Assembly: GCA_945882415.1 (NCBI GenBank)
Contig: CAMCWC010000001.1
Location: 124,001-188,000, forward strand
Direction: 5' to 3'
Source of the DNA: Chthonomonas calidirosea
GTDB taxonomy: Bacteria > Armatimonadota > Fimbriimonadia > Fimbriimonadales > Fimbriimonadaceae
DNA length: 64,000 bases
Shown in pieces: positions 25,042-34,297 of the stretch. A program made the position numbers and the translations under genes. Position 1 is the first letter of the stretch, and the number at the start of each line of letters is the position of its first letter. The notes under the pieces were generated by a model that was given only the letters and a program-made list of their open reading frames with translations, searched no databases and was not told the origin of the DNA.

Positions 25042-26727
25042 GTGCCAGGTTCGGGAAGCGATCAGCAGCGAGTTTGTACATATGATCCCCTCATCGAGCT
25101 GATGTCTCGATTCGAGAACGTCCGGGCCAGCAGCGATGCTACCGACGCCTTTGCTGGACTCTCCATCGAAGACCAGCTGAAGAAGCACATCATCAACGGC
25201 GTCAAGAAAGGGCTCGATTCCCGCCTCCAGACCGCGCTCGAGACCTATACGCCGCTCGCGATCATCAACGACATTTTGCTGGACGGGATGAAAACCGTTG
25301 GAGAACTCTTCGGTTCGGGCAAGATGCAGTTGCCGTTTGTCTTGCAGAGCGCGGAAGTCATGAAGACGGCGGTTCGATTCCTTGAGCCCCTCATGGAGCG
25401 AGTCGAGGGCAGCGAAAAGGGCTCGATCCTGTTGGCGACGGTGGCGGGTGACGTGCATGACATCGGCAAGAACCTCGTCGATATCATCCTCAGCAACAAC
25501 GGTTACCGCGTCGTGAACATCGGCATCAAACAGCCGATTAACACCATTCTCGATAAGTATCGCGAGAGCGGCTGTCAGGTCATCGGACTCAGCGGCTTGC
25601 TCGTAAAGTCGACCCTCATCATGAAGGAGAACCTGCTGGAGATGAACAGCCGGAATCTCTCGCGCGTACCGGTGATTCTCGGCGGAGCGGCGCTGACGCG
25701 CTCATATGTAGAACAAGATCTCCGAAACCTATACAAAGGCAAAGTCTTTTACGCGCAGGATGCCTTTGAGGGATTGCGGGTCATGGAAGAGATCGCCGCG
25801 ACGGCGCATGAATCAGCGCCAGAGGTTGAAACCGAGGACGTTCCTGTCGAGCGAGTTCGAAGTCACCGGCTCGACGTGCTTGACCCGTCTCTTTACGTTT
25901 TTGACGGCATCCGATCGGATGTCGTGCCTCTAGCGGATTCACCCGCGCTGCCGTTTTACGGAGCGAAGCGGCACACGAACTTCGACATTTTCGAGCTTTA
26001 TAAATACATCAACCCGATTGCGCTTTTCCGGGGACAGTGGCAGTTCAAGCGACCGGAAGGAATGGGCAACGTGGAGTTCACCGCCTGGCTGGATGCCCAA
26101 GCTCGACCGGTGTTCGAGCGGCTCCAGCGCGAACTTGCCCGGGTGCTTGAACCCAAAGTGGTTTGGGGCTATTTCCCCTGCAACTCAGAAGGCAACGACC
26201 TCATCATCTACGAAGAGGACGAAAGAACCGAGCGAATGCGGTTCTCCTTCCCGCGTCAACGGGACCACCGAAACCTCTGCCTCAGCGACTTCTTCCGCCC
26301 GGTCGGCGAGGCGCCAGATACGGTTGGTTTCCACGTCGTGACAGTGGGCAAAAAGATTTCCGAGCATGAGCAAAAGCTGTTTGCCGACGGCAACTATCAG
26401 GACTATCTCTTTGTCCACGGCATGGGCGTCGAGACTGCGGAGGCGCTGGCCGAGTACTGGCATCGCCAGATCCGCCTAGAAATGGGGATTGGCGACCAGG
26501 AGCCGGACGATTTTCGGCTGATGTTTAGCGCGAAATACCATGGCTCGCGCTACTCGTTCGGATATCCGGCGTGTCCAAACTTGGAGGATCAATCCAAGTT
26601 GTTCGAACTGCTCAAACCAGAGCAGATTGGTTTGGAACTGAGCGAGGAGTTCATGCTGGTGCCCGAGCAAAGCACCAGTGCGATCATCGTTCATCACCCC
26701 GAGGCGAAGTACTTTAATATCCGCTAA
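25042..26727 (+). CDS. metH: methionine synthase C-terminal half (cobalamin and reactivation domains)
   Basis: 561 residues from GTG 25042. Order: cobalamin cap domain (about 45-120, ending in FLEPLME), B12-binding domain with GDVHDIGKN (His139 is the lower Co ligand) and the distal GLSGLLVKST and GGAALTR loops, then the AdoMet-binding reactivation domain (about 290-561) with FGYPACP and SEEFMLVPE. The homocysteine and methyltetrahydrofolate domains that make up the first 650 residues of standard MetH are missing, and an in-frame stop (TAG 25018-25020) closes the frame upstream. So this is a genuine short gene, presumably working with a separate N-terminal half encoded elsewhere. TATTCT ends 8 nt before the GTG, with no Shine-Dalgarno sequence. 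Confidence 0.9.
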   Translation: MPGSGSDQQRVCTYDPLIELMSRFENVRASSDATDAFAGLSIEDQLKKHIINGVKKGLDSRLQTALETYTPLAIINDILLDGMKTVGELFGSGKMQLPFVLQSAEVMKTAVRFLEPLMERVEGSEKGSILLATVAGDVHDIGKNLVDIILSNNGYRVVNIGIKQPINTILDKYRESGCQVIGLSGLLVKSTLIMKENLLEMNSRNLSRVPVILGGAALTRSYVEQDLRNLYKGKVFYAQDAFEGLRVMEEIAATAHESAPEVETEDVPVERVRSHRLDVLDPSLYVFDGIRSDVVPLADSPALPFYGAKRHTNFDIFELYKYINPIALFRGQWQFKRPEGMGNVEFTAWLDAQARPVFERLQRELARVLEPKVVWGYFPCNSEGNDLIIYEEDERTERMRFSFPRQRDHRNLCLSDFFRPVGEAPDTVGFHVVTVGKKISEHEQKLFADGNYQDYLFVHGMGVETAEALAEYWHRQIRLEMGIGDQEPDDFRLMFSAKYHGSRYSFGYPACPNLEDQSKLFELLKPEQIGLELSEEFMLVPEQSTSAIIVHHPEAKYFNIR

Positions 26728-26733
26728 GCAAGA

Positions 26734-27342
26734 TCAGAGGCTTCGGACGGTGCTTACCGCCTTGTCTCGAGAAATGGAGGTCTTGATCACAGATCGTTCC
26801 GTCGCTGCTTCGACGCCTGCGATTGCGGCCTCGGCTGCTGCGGATTCCGCAATTGCACGCTGCGCTTCGGCTTCGGCTCGAGCAACTTCCGCCTCGGCAA
26901 GAGCCCTATCGACTTCTGCAAAGGTTTCGTGCTTCATCGGAGGCTTTGGCGGTCGGGGTGCTTCTGCGGGAGCGACGATTTCCACTGGCATACCTTCCGG
27001 ACCAAGAGCGATCACATGAACCTCGCTTTCTCTAGCTTCACTCACCCGCATAGGTCGATTGTCAAAGTTGCTCGTGATTCGCGTACCGCCGCCTAGGAGC
27101 GTAAAGAGGGCAAACGCCGTGGCGGCGGCAAGGCCCAAGCTGAGTCGTGCAGATCGGTCGAAACCGAATCGGTCGGTCTGCGCCGCAGATTCGAGAAGAC
27201 CGTTCAAAGTCTCGTCATCTACACCGAGCATATTCTTCAACTGCTCTCGGTCAATTTGTTGTTGTTCCGCACCTGCTTCGCGCTTCAATCGCAGTCGCAG
27301 AACTCGTAGTGCCTCCGCCAAACTAATCTTGCTTTGATCCAT
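26734..27342 (-). CDS. single-pass membrane protein with Ala/Glu-rich coiled coil
   Basis: 202 residues from ATG 27342, chosen because GAGG precedes it and the 48 upstream codons look random. An N-terminal cytoplasmic helical part (SLAEALRVLRLRLKREAG...DDETLNGLLESA) is followed by one membrane helix (LGLAAATAFALFTLLGGG, about 100-118), a proline-rich segment (APAEAPRPPKPP), and a long Ala/Glu helix (AEAEVARAEAEAQRAIAESAAAEAAIAG). The layout recalls anti-sigma-like or peptidoglycan-spanning anchor proteins, but no family is recognised. It is convergent with the metH half-gene (6 bp apart) and divergent from threonine dehydratase. Confidence 0.6.
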   Translation of the reverse strand: MDQSKISLAEALRVLRLRLKREAGAEQQQIDREQLKNMLGVDDETLNGLLESAAQTDRFGFDRSARLSLGLAAATAFALFTLLGGGTRITSNFDNRPMRVSEARESEVHVIALGPEGMPVEIVAPAEAPRPPKPPMKHETFAEVDRALAEAEVARAEAEAQRAIAESAAAEAAIAGVEAATERSVIKTSISRDKAVSTVRSL

Positions 27343-27452
27343 TTCTTGCCTCGCTCCCAGTATGTGATGGAAATACTGAGCGCGGGACAAAGATAGTTCC
27401 GAGGTCCTAGACGTGCAGATAAAGAAAACTCGGCGTAGACTCACTGTCATCC

Positions 27453-28658
27453 ATGGAGCCTTCCTTTGATCAGATTGTCGCCGCACGTTCGCGAATCGCT
27501 AGCGGCATTCTGACAACACCTTGCCGAGAGTCATCGGCGCTTTTGGAACTGACCGGCTATCGCGTTTTCACCAAGCTGGAGTATTTGCAGCGCACCGGTT
27601 CATTCAAAGAACGTGGTGCGCGGAACGCCCTTTTGCAGTTGAGCCCCGAGCAGCGCCAACGTGGCGTTGTTGCGGCTTCGGCAGGCAACCATGCCCTCGC
27701 TCTGAGCTATCACGGTCGAGACCTCGGGATTCCGGTCACGGTCGTGATGCCGATCTTTTCGCCGCTAGTGAAACAATCGCGTTGCCGAGGATACGGTGCC
27801 CGAGTTGAGCTATTTGGCCAGAACATCGGGGAAGCCAAAGAGCTTGCCGACGAGTTTGTAGAGAAAGAGGGCCTGACCTACGTTCACGGATTTGACTCGG
27901 CCGAAGTCATCGTTGGACAAGGCACGATTGGCTTGGAAATCATGGAGCAGGTCCCAGATGCGGATGCCGTACTGATTCCGATCGGCGGTGCTGGATTGAT
28001 CGCAGGGGTTGGCCTAGCGATGAAGACCATGCGGCCGGGCATCGAGATCATTGGCGTTGAGCCCGAAAATGCGGCAACTTACACAGCGGCCATGAAGCAC
28101 GGCGGTCCGGTGCTTTGCGGCATGAAGCCGAGCCTTGCAGATGGTTTGAGCGTTCCCACCGTCGGAGAACGTGCTTTTGGCATTGCCCAGAAAGTTGTTG
28201 ATTCCGTGGTTCAAGTTGACGAGGAGTCCATTGCCCTCTCGATCCTTCGGCTCTTGGAACTCGAAAAGGGAGTCGTCGAGGGCGGCGGCGCCTCGTCGCT
28301 CGCGGCGATCTTAGCGAACAAGGTGCCGCACCTTATTGGAAAGACGGTCGTGTTGATCCTGTGCGGTGGCAATATTGACCCCGCTGTTCTTGGGCGCGTG
28401 ATCGAATACGGTTTGGTCGCCGATGGCCGACTCGCTCGCTTCCGCACCGTGATCTCGGATCGTCCGGGCGGACTAGCAAAACTCGCGGCTGTGCTTGCCG
28501 AATCGGGAGCTTCCGTCAAGCAAATCATCCACGACCGGGCCTTTGCCAGCGCGGACGTTTCGACGGTCGAAGTTGAATGCACGGTTGAAACTCGCGACCT
28601 AAATCACCTCAATGCCGTGAAAGAAATGCTCACCCAGCGCGGAATGGAATGCAAATGA
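27453..28658 (+). CDS. ilvA: threonine dehydratase with C-terminal ACT domain
   Basis: 401 residues. PLP-dependent deamination of threonine to 2-oxobutanoate, the first step toward isoleucine. The PLP Lys is Lys52 in GSFKERGARNALL; SAGNHALALSY and the phosphate-binding GGAGLIAGVG loop follow, then a C-terminal regulatory ACT domain (about 325-401). At 400 residues it is the short form with one ACT domain, as in TdcB/YbgE-type enzymes of Firmicutes, not the two-ACT E. coli IlvA. The role can therefore be biosynthetic or catabolic; no neighbouring ilv or tdc gene is seen. TAGACT lies 11 nt before the ATG. Its stop overlaps the tag start (ATGA). Confidence 0.88.
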   Translation: MEPSFDQIVAARSRIASGILTTPCRESSALLELTGYRVFTKLEYLQRTGSFKERGARNALLQLSPEQRQRGVVAASAGNHALALSYHGRDLGIPVTVVMPIFSPLVKQSRCRGYGARVELFGQNIGEAKELADEFVEKEGLTYVHGFDSAEVIVGQGTIGLEIMEQVPDADAVLIPIGGAGLIAGVGLAMKTMRPGIEIIGVEPENAATYTAAMKHGGPVLCGMKPSLADGLSVPTVGERAFGIAQKVVDSVVQVDEESIALSILRLLELEKGVVEGGGASSLAAILANKVPHLIGKTVVLILCGGNIDPAVLGRVIEYGLVADGRLARFRTVISDRPGGLAKLAAVLAESGASVKQIIHDRAFASADVSTVEVECTVETRDLNHLNAVKEMLTQRGMECK

Positions 28659-29233
28659 TCAACCGTTGCGCGTGGCCGAAGCACGAGCTCGAAATCGCCT
28701 ACCACGATGCCGAGTGGGGCGTTCCGGTTTTTGATGATCAAGTTCTGTTTGAGTTCCTCACCCTTGAGGGCGGCCAAGCGGGCCTTAGTTGGCTGACCGT
28801 GCTCAAGAAGCGGGAAGGATATCGTCGCGCCTTCCACGATTTCGAGATTTCTAGGGTCGCGGAAATGACCGATGACGAACTGGCTGAAGTACTGCTGACG
28901 GGCGAGATTGTTCGGAACCGAGCAAAGGTTGCGAGCACCCGGCTCAACGCGCAAAAGCTTATCGACCTTGTCGCAGAGCAAGGTTCCTTTTCGAACTACT
29001 GGTGGGGCTGGACCGATGGCCAGCCCATCAACAATGAGTTTAAGTCGATGCGAGACCTTCCCGCGAAGAGCAGCGTTTCGGAAGCGATCAGCAATGATCT
29101 CCTGAAGCGCGGCTTTAAGTTTGTTGGGCCAACGATTATCTATGCGATGGCTCAGGCGACCGGGCTGGTCAACGACCATACAATCGACTGTTTTCGACAC
29201 CAAGAGTGCCAGCAACTACGAACTCAAAAGTAG
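28655..29233 (+). CDS. tag: DNA-3-methyladenine glycosylase I
   Basis: 192 residues from ATG 28655, whose ATGA overlaps the threonine dehydratase stop (28656-28658); an in-frame ATG also exists at 28649. Removes 3-methyladenine from alkylated DNA, opening base-excision repair. The structural zinc site of Tag proteins is visible: Cys in NRCAWP near the N-terminus, His in YHDAEWGVP, and the C-terminal HTIDCFRH pair. The substrate pocket signature FVGPTIIYAMAQATGLVNDH and the helix-hairpin-helix region VLKKREGYRRAF are also intact. Length matches the family. The coupling to threonine dehydratase has no obvious functional logic. Confidence 0.93.
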   Translation: MINRCAWPKHELEIAYHDAEWGVPVFDDQVLFEFLTLEGGQAGLSWLTVLKKREGYRRAFHDFEISRVAEMTDDELAEVLLTGEIVRNRAKVASTRLNAQKLIDLVAEQGSFSNYWWGWTDGQPINNEFKSMRDLPAKSSVSEAISNDLLKRGFKFVGPTIIYAMAQATGLVNDHTIDCFRHQECQQLRTQK

Positions 29234-29257
29234 CGCGGCTGGTACCCTGATCTTTTG

Positions 29258-30874
29258 ATGAAGCAGACGGTCCTCGTTCTCGGGTCAGGCCCGATTCGAA
29301 TTGGTCAGGGGATCGAGTTTGATTACTCTTGTGTCCACTGCGTTTGGTCCCTTCGAAAGATGGGCTACCGAGCGATTATCATCAACAACAACCCCGAAAC
29401 GGTCAGCACCGACTTCGATACCGGTGATGGCCTCTACTTTGAGCCGGTGACGTTGGAAGACGTTCAGGACGTGATTGCGCACGAAAACCCCATCGGCGTA
29501 GTCTGTCAATTCGGTGGTCAAACCGCGATCAACTTGGCCGAGGGCTTATCCAAAGAAGGCGTTCAGGTTCTCGGTACCTCGCCGAAGGCAATCGCCATGG
29601 CCGAAGACCGCGAGCAGTTCGAGGCGCTCCTAGAAGGGCTTGGTATTCGCCGGCCAAATGGTAAAGCGGTTCGCTCGCTTGCAGAAGCCCGCGAAGCAGC
29701 GGCAGAGATCGGCTATCCGGTCCTGGTTCGGCCCTCCTTCGTTCTTGGTGGCCGAGCGATGGAGATCGTCTTCTCCGAAAGCCAGCTTCAGAACTTTTAT
29801 CAAGAAGCGGAAGACGCCAATCCTGGCCAGCCCGTTTTGGTTGACCAGTATCTCCTGGGCAAGGAAGCGGAAGTTGACGTCATTTCGGACGGCGTCGATA
29901 CGCTGGTGCCAGGAATCATGGAGCACATCGAGCGCGCCGGTATTCACAGCGGTGACTCGATGGCGGTCTACCCACCGATTTCGCTTAGCCCAGAGATTCA
30001 GGCGGAGATGGTGCTGAGCGCGGCGAAAATTGCGCGAGCCCTCGGCGTGCATGGTCTCATGAACATCCAGTTCGTCATTGTGGACAACGTTCCTTACGTT
30101 CTCGAAGTGAACCCACGCGCCAGCCGAACCGTGCCGTATCTCAGCAAGGTCACCGGCGTAAACATGGTCGACCTCGCCACCCGTTGCATGATGGGACAGA
30201 ACCTGAAAGATCTGGGCTTTGGCAGCGGACTCTGGAGTCCGAAAGCTGGCCTCATCGGCGAAACTGAGCTTGCCGAAGGCAACTGGACGCCGCCCGAAGT
30301 CGGTTTCTTCGCGATCAAGGCACCGGTATTCAGCTTCCAGAAGCTCGCGAAAGTTGAGCCTTCGCTCGGACCGGAAATGAAGTCAACCGGCGAAATTCTC
30401 GGAATGGACCGCACCTTTGAAGGGGCGCTTTATAAGGCCATGATTGGCAGCGGCATCCACTTTAAGGGCGATGGCCTCGTCTGCTTGACCGTTAAGAACG
30501 GAGATAAGGAACGTGCCTTGGAAATCGCGCAAGGGCTGAAAGCCTCCGGTCACTCTATCGCCGCGACACCGGGTACCGCTAAGTACTTAATCGAAAACGG
30601 AATCGAGTGCGAGATTCTGAGGAAGATTCAAAATGGATCGCCGAGCATTCTAGAAGCGATCATGTCGGGGCGAATCTCGCTGATGATCAACACCCCGAGT
30701 CTAAACGAGACCGCCGAAAGCGAGGCCGCTCGAATTCGGCGGGCATGCATTGAAACCGGGGTGCCGTGCGTGACGTCGATCGACACCGCAGTTGCGTTGA
30801 TCCGGGCCTTGGATGTGTTCTCCGATCCGACGAAGGCAGACTGCCTTCGCCTAGAAGAGTACATCGGGAACTAA
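29258..30874 (+). CDS. carB: carbamoyl-phosphate synthase large chain, C-terminal half
   Basis: About 538 residues, half of the usual 1,070. It corresponds to the second synthetase unit plus allosteric domain of E. coli CarB: LGSGPIRIGQGIEFDYSCVH at the start, ATP-grasp motifs YPVLVRPSFVLGGRAME, GIMEHIERAGIHSGDS and EVNPRASRTVP, then the MGS-type regulatory domain (ATPGTAKYLIENG, about 410-538). This half phosphorylates carbamate to carbamoyl phosphate for pyrimidines and arginine. No N-terminal half lies in the window, and the ORF begins just after the tag gene with a TACCCT -10-like element, so the split is not a sequencing cut. Start choice: ATG 29258, or TTG 29255 directly before it. Split CarB is known in some thermophiles such as Aquifex and in Methanocaldococcus. 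Confidence 0.9.
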   Translation: MKQTVLVLGSGPIRIGQGIEFDYSCVHCVWSLRKMGYRAIIINNNPETVSTDFDTGDGLYFEPVTLEDVQDVIAHENPIGVVCQFGGQTAINLAEGLSKEGVQVLGTSPKAIAMAEDREQFEALLEGLGIRRPNGKAVRSLAEAREAAAEIGYPVLVRPSFVLGGRAMEIVFSESQLQNFYQEAEDANPGQPVLVDQYLLGKEAEVDVISDGVDTLVPGIMEHIERAGIHSGDSMAVYPPISLSPEIQAEMVLSAAKIARALGVHGLMNIQFVIVDNVPYVLEVNPRASRTVPYLSKVTGVNMVDLATRCMMGQNLKDLGFGSGLWSPKAGLIGETELAEGNWTPPEVGFFAIKAPVFSFQKLAKVEPSLGPEMKSTGEILGMDRTFEGALYKAMIGSGIHFKGDGLVCLTVKNGDKERALEIAQGLKASGHSIAATPGTAKYLIENGIECEILRKIQNGSPSILEAIMSGRISLMINTPSLNETAESEAARIRRACIETGVPCVTSIDTAVALIRALDVFSDPTKADCLRLEEYIGN

Positions 30875-31342
30875 GGTCGGGGTGACAATGACAAGCCGGC
30901 GCTTGCCGTCAGCATCGGTCACCGTGAGGGTGAAGGACTTTCCGGTTTTCAGCACGGTTTTGATCTCGTGCGTAACGCTCTTAGGTCCATAGGCGCGCTC
31001 GACGCTGGCGTCAAGCTTGATTCCATCCTCGGTGTAAGTCGGAAGCAGCTTCCAAGCTTTCGTCAAGATTAAGGATCCTGCGCTACCCGGACCGAGGGTG
31101 GCAGGCATCCCAGAAATTGTCCGAACCATTGTGTTTGCGCAGATCTTTGCACGGCGAAGGTCCGCGAGCGATTCTATCGACTTCGTGATCTTCGCGGTGT
31201 CGACCACGGCTCGGACGGTGTTGTCCTTGGAGCGGGTCACGCTGACTTCCGTGAGCTCGAACTTGGCCGAGACCTCGTACTCGACCACACTGATATTGAT
31301 TTGCTTGATGTCGGAAACTAAGTGCAGCGCGAGAAGGATCAT
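30851..31342 (-). CDS. hypothetical beta-rich protein downstream of lon
   Basis: 163 residues. A short hydrophobic N-terminus (MILLALHLVSD) is followed by alternating beta-strands (VEYEVSAKFELTEVSVTRS) and a GKSFTLTVTDADGKRRLVIVTPTLV ending. It may be a small exported protein, although the signal is weak. No family recognised. It lies 35 bp after the lon stop on the same strand, and a hairpin in that gap overlaps its start region, so expression could be attenuated. Its last 24 bp overlap the 3' end of the convergent carB half. Confidence 0.5.
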   Translation of the reverse strand: MILLALHLVSDIKQINISVVEYEVSAKFELTEVSVTRSKDNTVRAVVDTAKITKSIESLADLRRAKICANTMVRTISGMPATLGPGSAGSLILTKAWKLLPTYTEDGIKLDASVERAYGPKSVTHEIKTVLKTGKSFTLTVTDADGKRRLVIVTPTLVPDVLF

Positions 31343-31368
31343 CCCTCGTTAGACGCGCATCACGAGGG
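31343..31368 (-). terminator. hairpin between lon and the hypothetical gene
   Basis: CCCTCGT (31343-31349) pairs with ACGAGGG (31362-31368), extendable by flanking bases, with no T-tract. It could weaken read-through from lon or mask the GAGGG directly before the next start codon. Confidence 0.4.
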
Positions 31369-31376
31369 AATCATTC

Positions 31377-33821
31377 CTACTTTTCCAGGGCGAGCTTCAA
31401 AACCTGGTCGGCGTGCTTCACGAAGTGCACCGTCAGCTTCTCACGAATTTCGGACGGAACGTCCTCAAGGTAGTCCTTTTGGTTCTGATCCGGAAGAATC
31501 AGGGTGTCCACGCCCGCGCGGAACGCCGCTAGAACCTTCTCCTTAATCCCACCCACCGGCAGCACCTGGCCCGAGAGGGTGATTTCTCCCGTCATCGCCA
31601 ATCGCTTCTTCACCGGGCGATCGCTGAAGAGGGAAGTGAGGGCGGTCAGCATCGTGACGCCCGCGCTGGGGCCGTCCTTTGGAACCGCACCCGCCGGAAC
31701 GTGGACGTGAATCTCCGTTTTATCCAAGTTGGACAAGTCCAACTTGAGCTTTACCGCATTACTCCGTGCGTAGCTCATGGCGGCGGTGATGGACTCTTTC
31801 ATCACATCGCCGAGTTGTCCGGTGACGATCAGTCCACGGGTTCCGGGCATCTTAGCGCTTTCGATAAAGAGGATGTCTCCACCCACCGGCGTCCAGGCAA
31901 GGCCAACCGCCGTTCCCGGATTCAGCTCACGTTCCAAGACTTCGTCATGGATGAATCGCGGAGCGCCGAGCGCGGTTTCCACGTACTTCGTGGTTACGTT
32001 GATCTTCGCCTTGTTGCCTTCGGCAAATCGGCGAGTCACCTTTCGGGTGACGGTGCCGATCTCGCGCTCAAGGTTACGTACCCCAGCTTCGCGAGTGTAG
32101 TGGCGCACGATCTTTTGGATCGCCTCGCGTTTGAAGGCGATTTGGGTTGGACGAAGCCCGTGCTCTTCGACTTGCTTTGGCACGAGGTGGCGTACCGCAA
32201 TTTCGATCTTCTCTTCTTCGGTGTAACCGCCGAGCTCGATAATCTCCATTCGGTCGCGCAATGGCGCAGGAATCGTGTCTAGGCGGTTTGCCGTCGCGAT
32301 GAAGAACACGCGGCTCAGGTCGAACGGCACGTCCACGTAATGGTCACGGAACGTGATGTTCTGCTCTGGGTCGAGGACTTCGAGCAGGGCTGAGGAAGGG
32401 TCGCCGCGGAAGTCGTTGCCGAGTTTGTCAATCTCATCGAGCACCATCACCGGGTTCCCGCTCTCGACTCGGCGCAGGGCCTGCATGAGCTGACCGGGCA
32501 TCGCGCCGATGTAGGTGCGACGGTGGCCGCGAATCTCGGCTTCGTCCCGCATTCCACCAAGGCTGATGCGGGCGTACTTGCGGTCCATCGCGGTGGCGAT
32601 GCTCCGGCCGAGCGAGGTCTTTCCGACGCCTGGTGGGCCGACGAAGCAGAGGATGGGCTGCCGAATCGTGCCGGTGGTTTTGACCTTTCGGACGGCGAGG
32701 AATTCGATGATTCGGTCCTTAATCTGGGCGAGACCGTAATGGTCGGCGTCCAGAACTTCCTTGACGTTCGCGAGTTCCAGGCGGTCGACGGTGGTGGTGT
32801 TCCAAGGCAAGGAGACCATCGTGTCGACGTAGGTTCGCGCGACGGTGTATTCCGGTGCGCCAGGGTTCATGCGTCGAAGTCGATCGAACTCACGGTTGAC
32901 TTCCTTGAGCGCGGCTTCGGGCAAGTTCGCTTCCAAGATTCTTCCTTGGAGTTCTTCCAGCTCTTCGCCGCGGTCGTCCGATTCCCCGAGCTCACGCTGG
33001 ATGGCCTTGAGCTGCTCGCGGAGGTAGTAGTCGCGCTGGGTCTTGCTGAGTTCAGTATTAACTTCGCTTTGTACTTTGCTCGTGAGTTCTAGGACCCGAA
33101 CTTCCTTGACGAGCAATTCGAGGAGAAGGCGAAGACGTTCTTCGACATCCGAAATCTCGAGAATCCGCTGCTTGTCCTCAAGGGTCAGCGTCATATGCGC
33201 GGCAACCAGGTCGGCCATGACGTTCGTTTCTTTGACCGCCTGAGTCAGAGACCGGAGCTCATCCGGGAGGTTTGGCGACAACCGAATCGCTTGCTCAAAT
33301 AGCGCAGCGATGGAGCGGCGCAGGGCTTCGATTTCCTCGGCGCGGTCCGGGCCCGGCTGAACATCTTCGATGACCTCGATGCGCGCAGTGAGATACGGCT
33401 GATCTTGGACCTGCTCGATGATCCGGAAGCGGGAAACGCCCTGTACGATCAACCGAGTTGCATCGGGCATCTTGACGAGGGTTCGAATAATGACGGCGCA
33501 ACCGTACTGGTAGACATCGTCAAATCCCGGCTGGTCCATCTGCGGATCCTTTTGGGCGACCACGCCGATGATGCGGTTGTTGCCAACCACGCTCTCGTCA
33601 ACGAGCTGAACTCCGGCATCGCGGCCGACCGAAAGCGGAGCGATCAGCATTGGATAGATGACGCTATCGCGCAGCGGAAGAATGTTCAGAATGCTCGGAA
33701 CGTCTGGCTTAGCTTCTTGCTCCGTCCCGTCTTCAACATCCGGGGTGGGCAAGTCTTCGCTAACGGATTCCTCTTCTTCGATGACCGGGAGGATAACTTC
33801 GGTGAGGGTGTCTTCGGGCAT
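31377..33821 (-). CDS. lon: ATP-dependent protease Lon (LonA type)
   Basis: 814 residues. Cytoplasmic AAA+ serine protease that removes misfolded and regulatory proteins. A short acidic leader (1-40) precedes the LON substrate-binding domain (about 44-245), a coiled-coil linker (250-320), the AAA+ domain with Walker [10 protein letters not shown] (395-403) and later Walker B ([10 protein letters not shown]), and the C-terminal protease domain with the Ser719/Lys762 dyad in PKDGPSAG and GGIKEK. Length and layout are standard LonA. The ATG overlaps the hsp20 stop by one nt (TAATG), so the two are coupled and share the promoter ahead of hsp20. Confidence 0.96.
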   Translation of the reverse strand: MPEDTLTEVILPVIEEEESVSEDLPTPDVEDGTEQEAKPDVPSILNILPLRDSVIYPMLIAPLSVGRDAGVQLVDESVVGNNRIIGVVAQKDPQMDQPGFDDVYQYGCAVIIRTLVKMPDATRLIVQGVSRFRIIEQVQDQPYLTARIEVIEDVQPGPDRAEEIEALRRSIAALFEQAIRLSPNLPDELRSLTQAVKETNVMADLVAAHMTLTLEDKQRILEISDVEERLRLLLELLVKEVRVLELTSKVQSEVNTELSKTQRDYYLREQLKAIQRELGESDDRGEELEELQGRILEANLPEAALKEVNREFDRLRRMNPGAPEYTVARTYVDTMVSLPWNTTTVDRLELANVKEVLDADHYGLAQIKDRIIEFLAVRKVKTTGTIRQPILCFVGPPGVGKTSLGRSIATAMDRKYARISLGGMRDEAEIRGHRRTYIGAMPGQLMQALRRVESGNPVMVLDEIDKLGNDFRGDPSSALLEVLDPEQNITFRDHYVDVPFDLSRVFFIATANRLDTIPAPLRDRMEIIELGGYTEEEKIEIAVRHLVPKQVEEHGLRPTQIAFKREAIQKIVRHYTREAGVRNLEREIGTVTRKVTRRFAEGNKAKINVTTKYVETALGAPRFIHDEVLERELNPGTAVGLAWTPVGGDILFIESAKMPGTRGLIVTGQLGDVMKESITAAMSYARSNAVKLKLDLSNLDKTEIHVHVPAGAVPKDGPSAGVTMLTALTSLFSDRPVKKRLAMTGEITLSGQVLPVGGIKEKVLAAFRAGVDTLILPDQNQKDYLEDVPSEIREKLTVHFVKHADQVLKLALEK

Positions 33822-34258
33822 TAGATTCGATTAATCGTGACGGTCAGGCGTTCCATCTTCGGGATCATGATGAGCAGAAAGCCATTCCGATATTGGGCGC
33901 GGATTCCTTGGGAGTCGATCGCTCCTCCGGGCAAGGTGATTTCGCGGTGAAACTCTCCATAGAGGATTTCAAGTTGATGAATGCCAATTCGGTCGCCATC
34001 GCTGAAGTCTTCGTTGCGTACTCCGTGGAGCACGACTGCATTTCGCTCCGGGGCATAGGCAAGTTGAATGTCTTCTGAGCGGACGCCGGGGAGTTCGGCT
34101 TTGATGAGGAATCGGTGCGCTTCTTCGAGCACGTCTACGCGTGGTTGCCAGTAACGACTCCCGGCCAGCCGGGGGCGGCTAGAAGTCACTTCGTCGGTGG
34201 CACGGTCAAGGTCTCGGCTGGTGATCCACAGCCACTCTTCGACCTCGCGACTTCCCAT
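33821..34258 (-). CDS. small heat-shock protein, Hsp20/alpha-crystallin family
   Basis: 145 residues. ATP-independent chaperone that binds unfolding proteins. The alpha-crystallin domain spans about 38-145: WQPRVDVLEEAHRFLIKAEL (beta-2/3), ELPGVRSEDIQL (beta-4), LHGVRN, then YGEFHREITLPGGAIDSQGI and ending NGFLLIMIPK. The family's C-terminal IXI motif is read as ITVTINRI, partly conserved. It is the first gene of an hsp20-lon-unknown operon, a sensible stress-response pairing of holdase and protease. Confidence 0.9.
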   Translation of the reverse strand: MGSREVEEWLWITSRDLDRATDEVTSSRPRLAGSRYWQPRVDVLEEAHRFLIKAELPGVRSEDIQLAYAPERNAVVLHGVRNEDFSDGDRIGIHQLEILYGEFHREITLPGGAIDSQGIRAQYRNGFLLIMIPKMERLTVTINRI

Positions 34259-34270
34259 GGGGAAATATTA
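34259..34270 (-). promoter_or_regulatory. -10 element of the hsp20-lon operon
   Basis: On the minus strand TAATAT (34270-34265) is followed by exactly 6 nt and the ATG at 34258, with no Shine-Dalgarno sequence; the transcript is probably leaderless. No CIRCE element or other heat-shock operator is seen. Confidence 0.5.
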
Positions 34271-34297
34271 CTTGACCGGCCAGCTAAAAGCTCTGGG

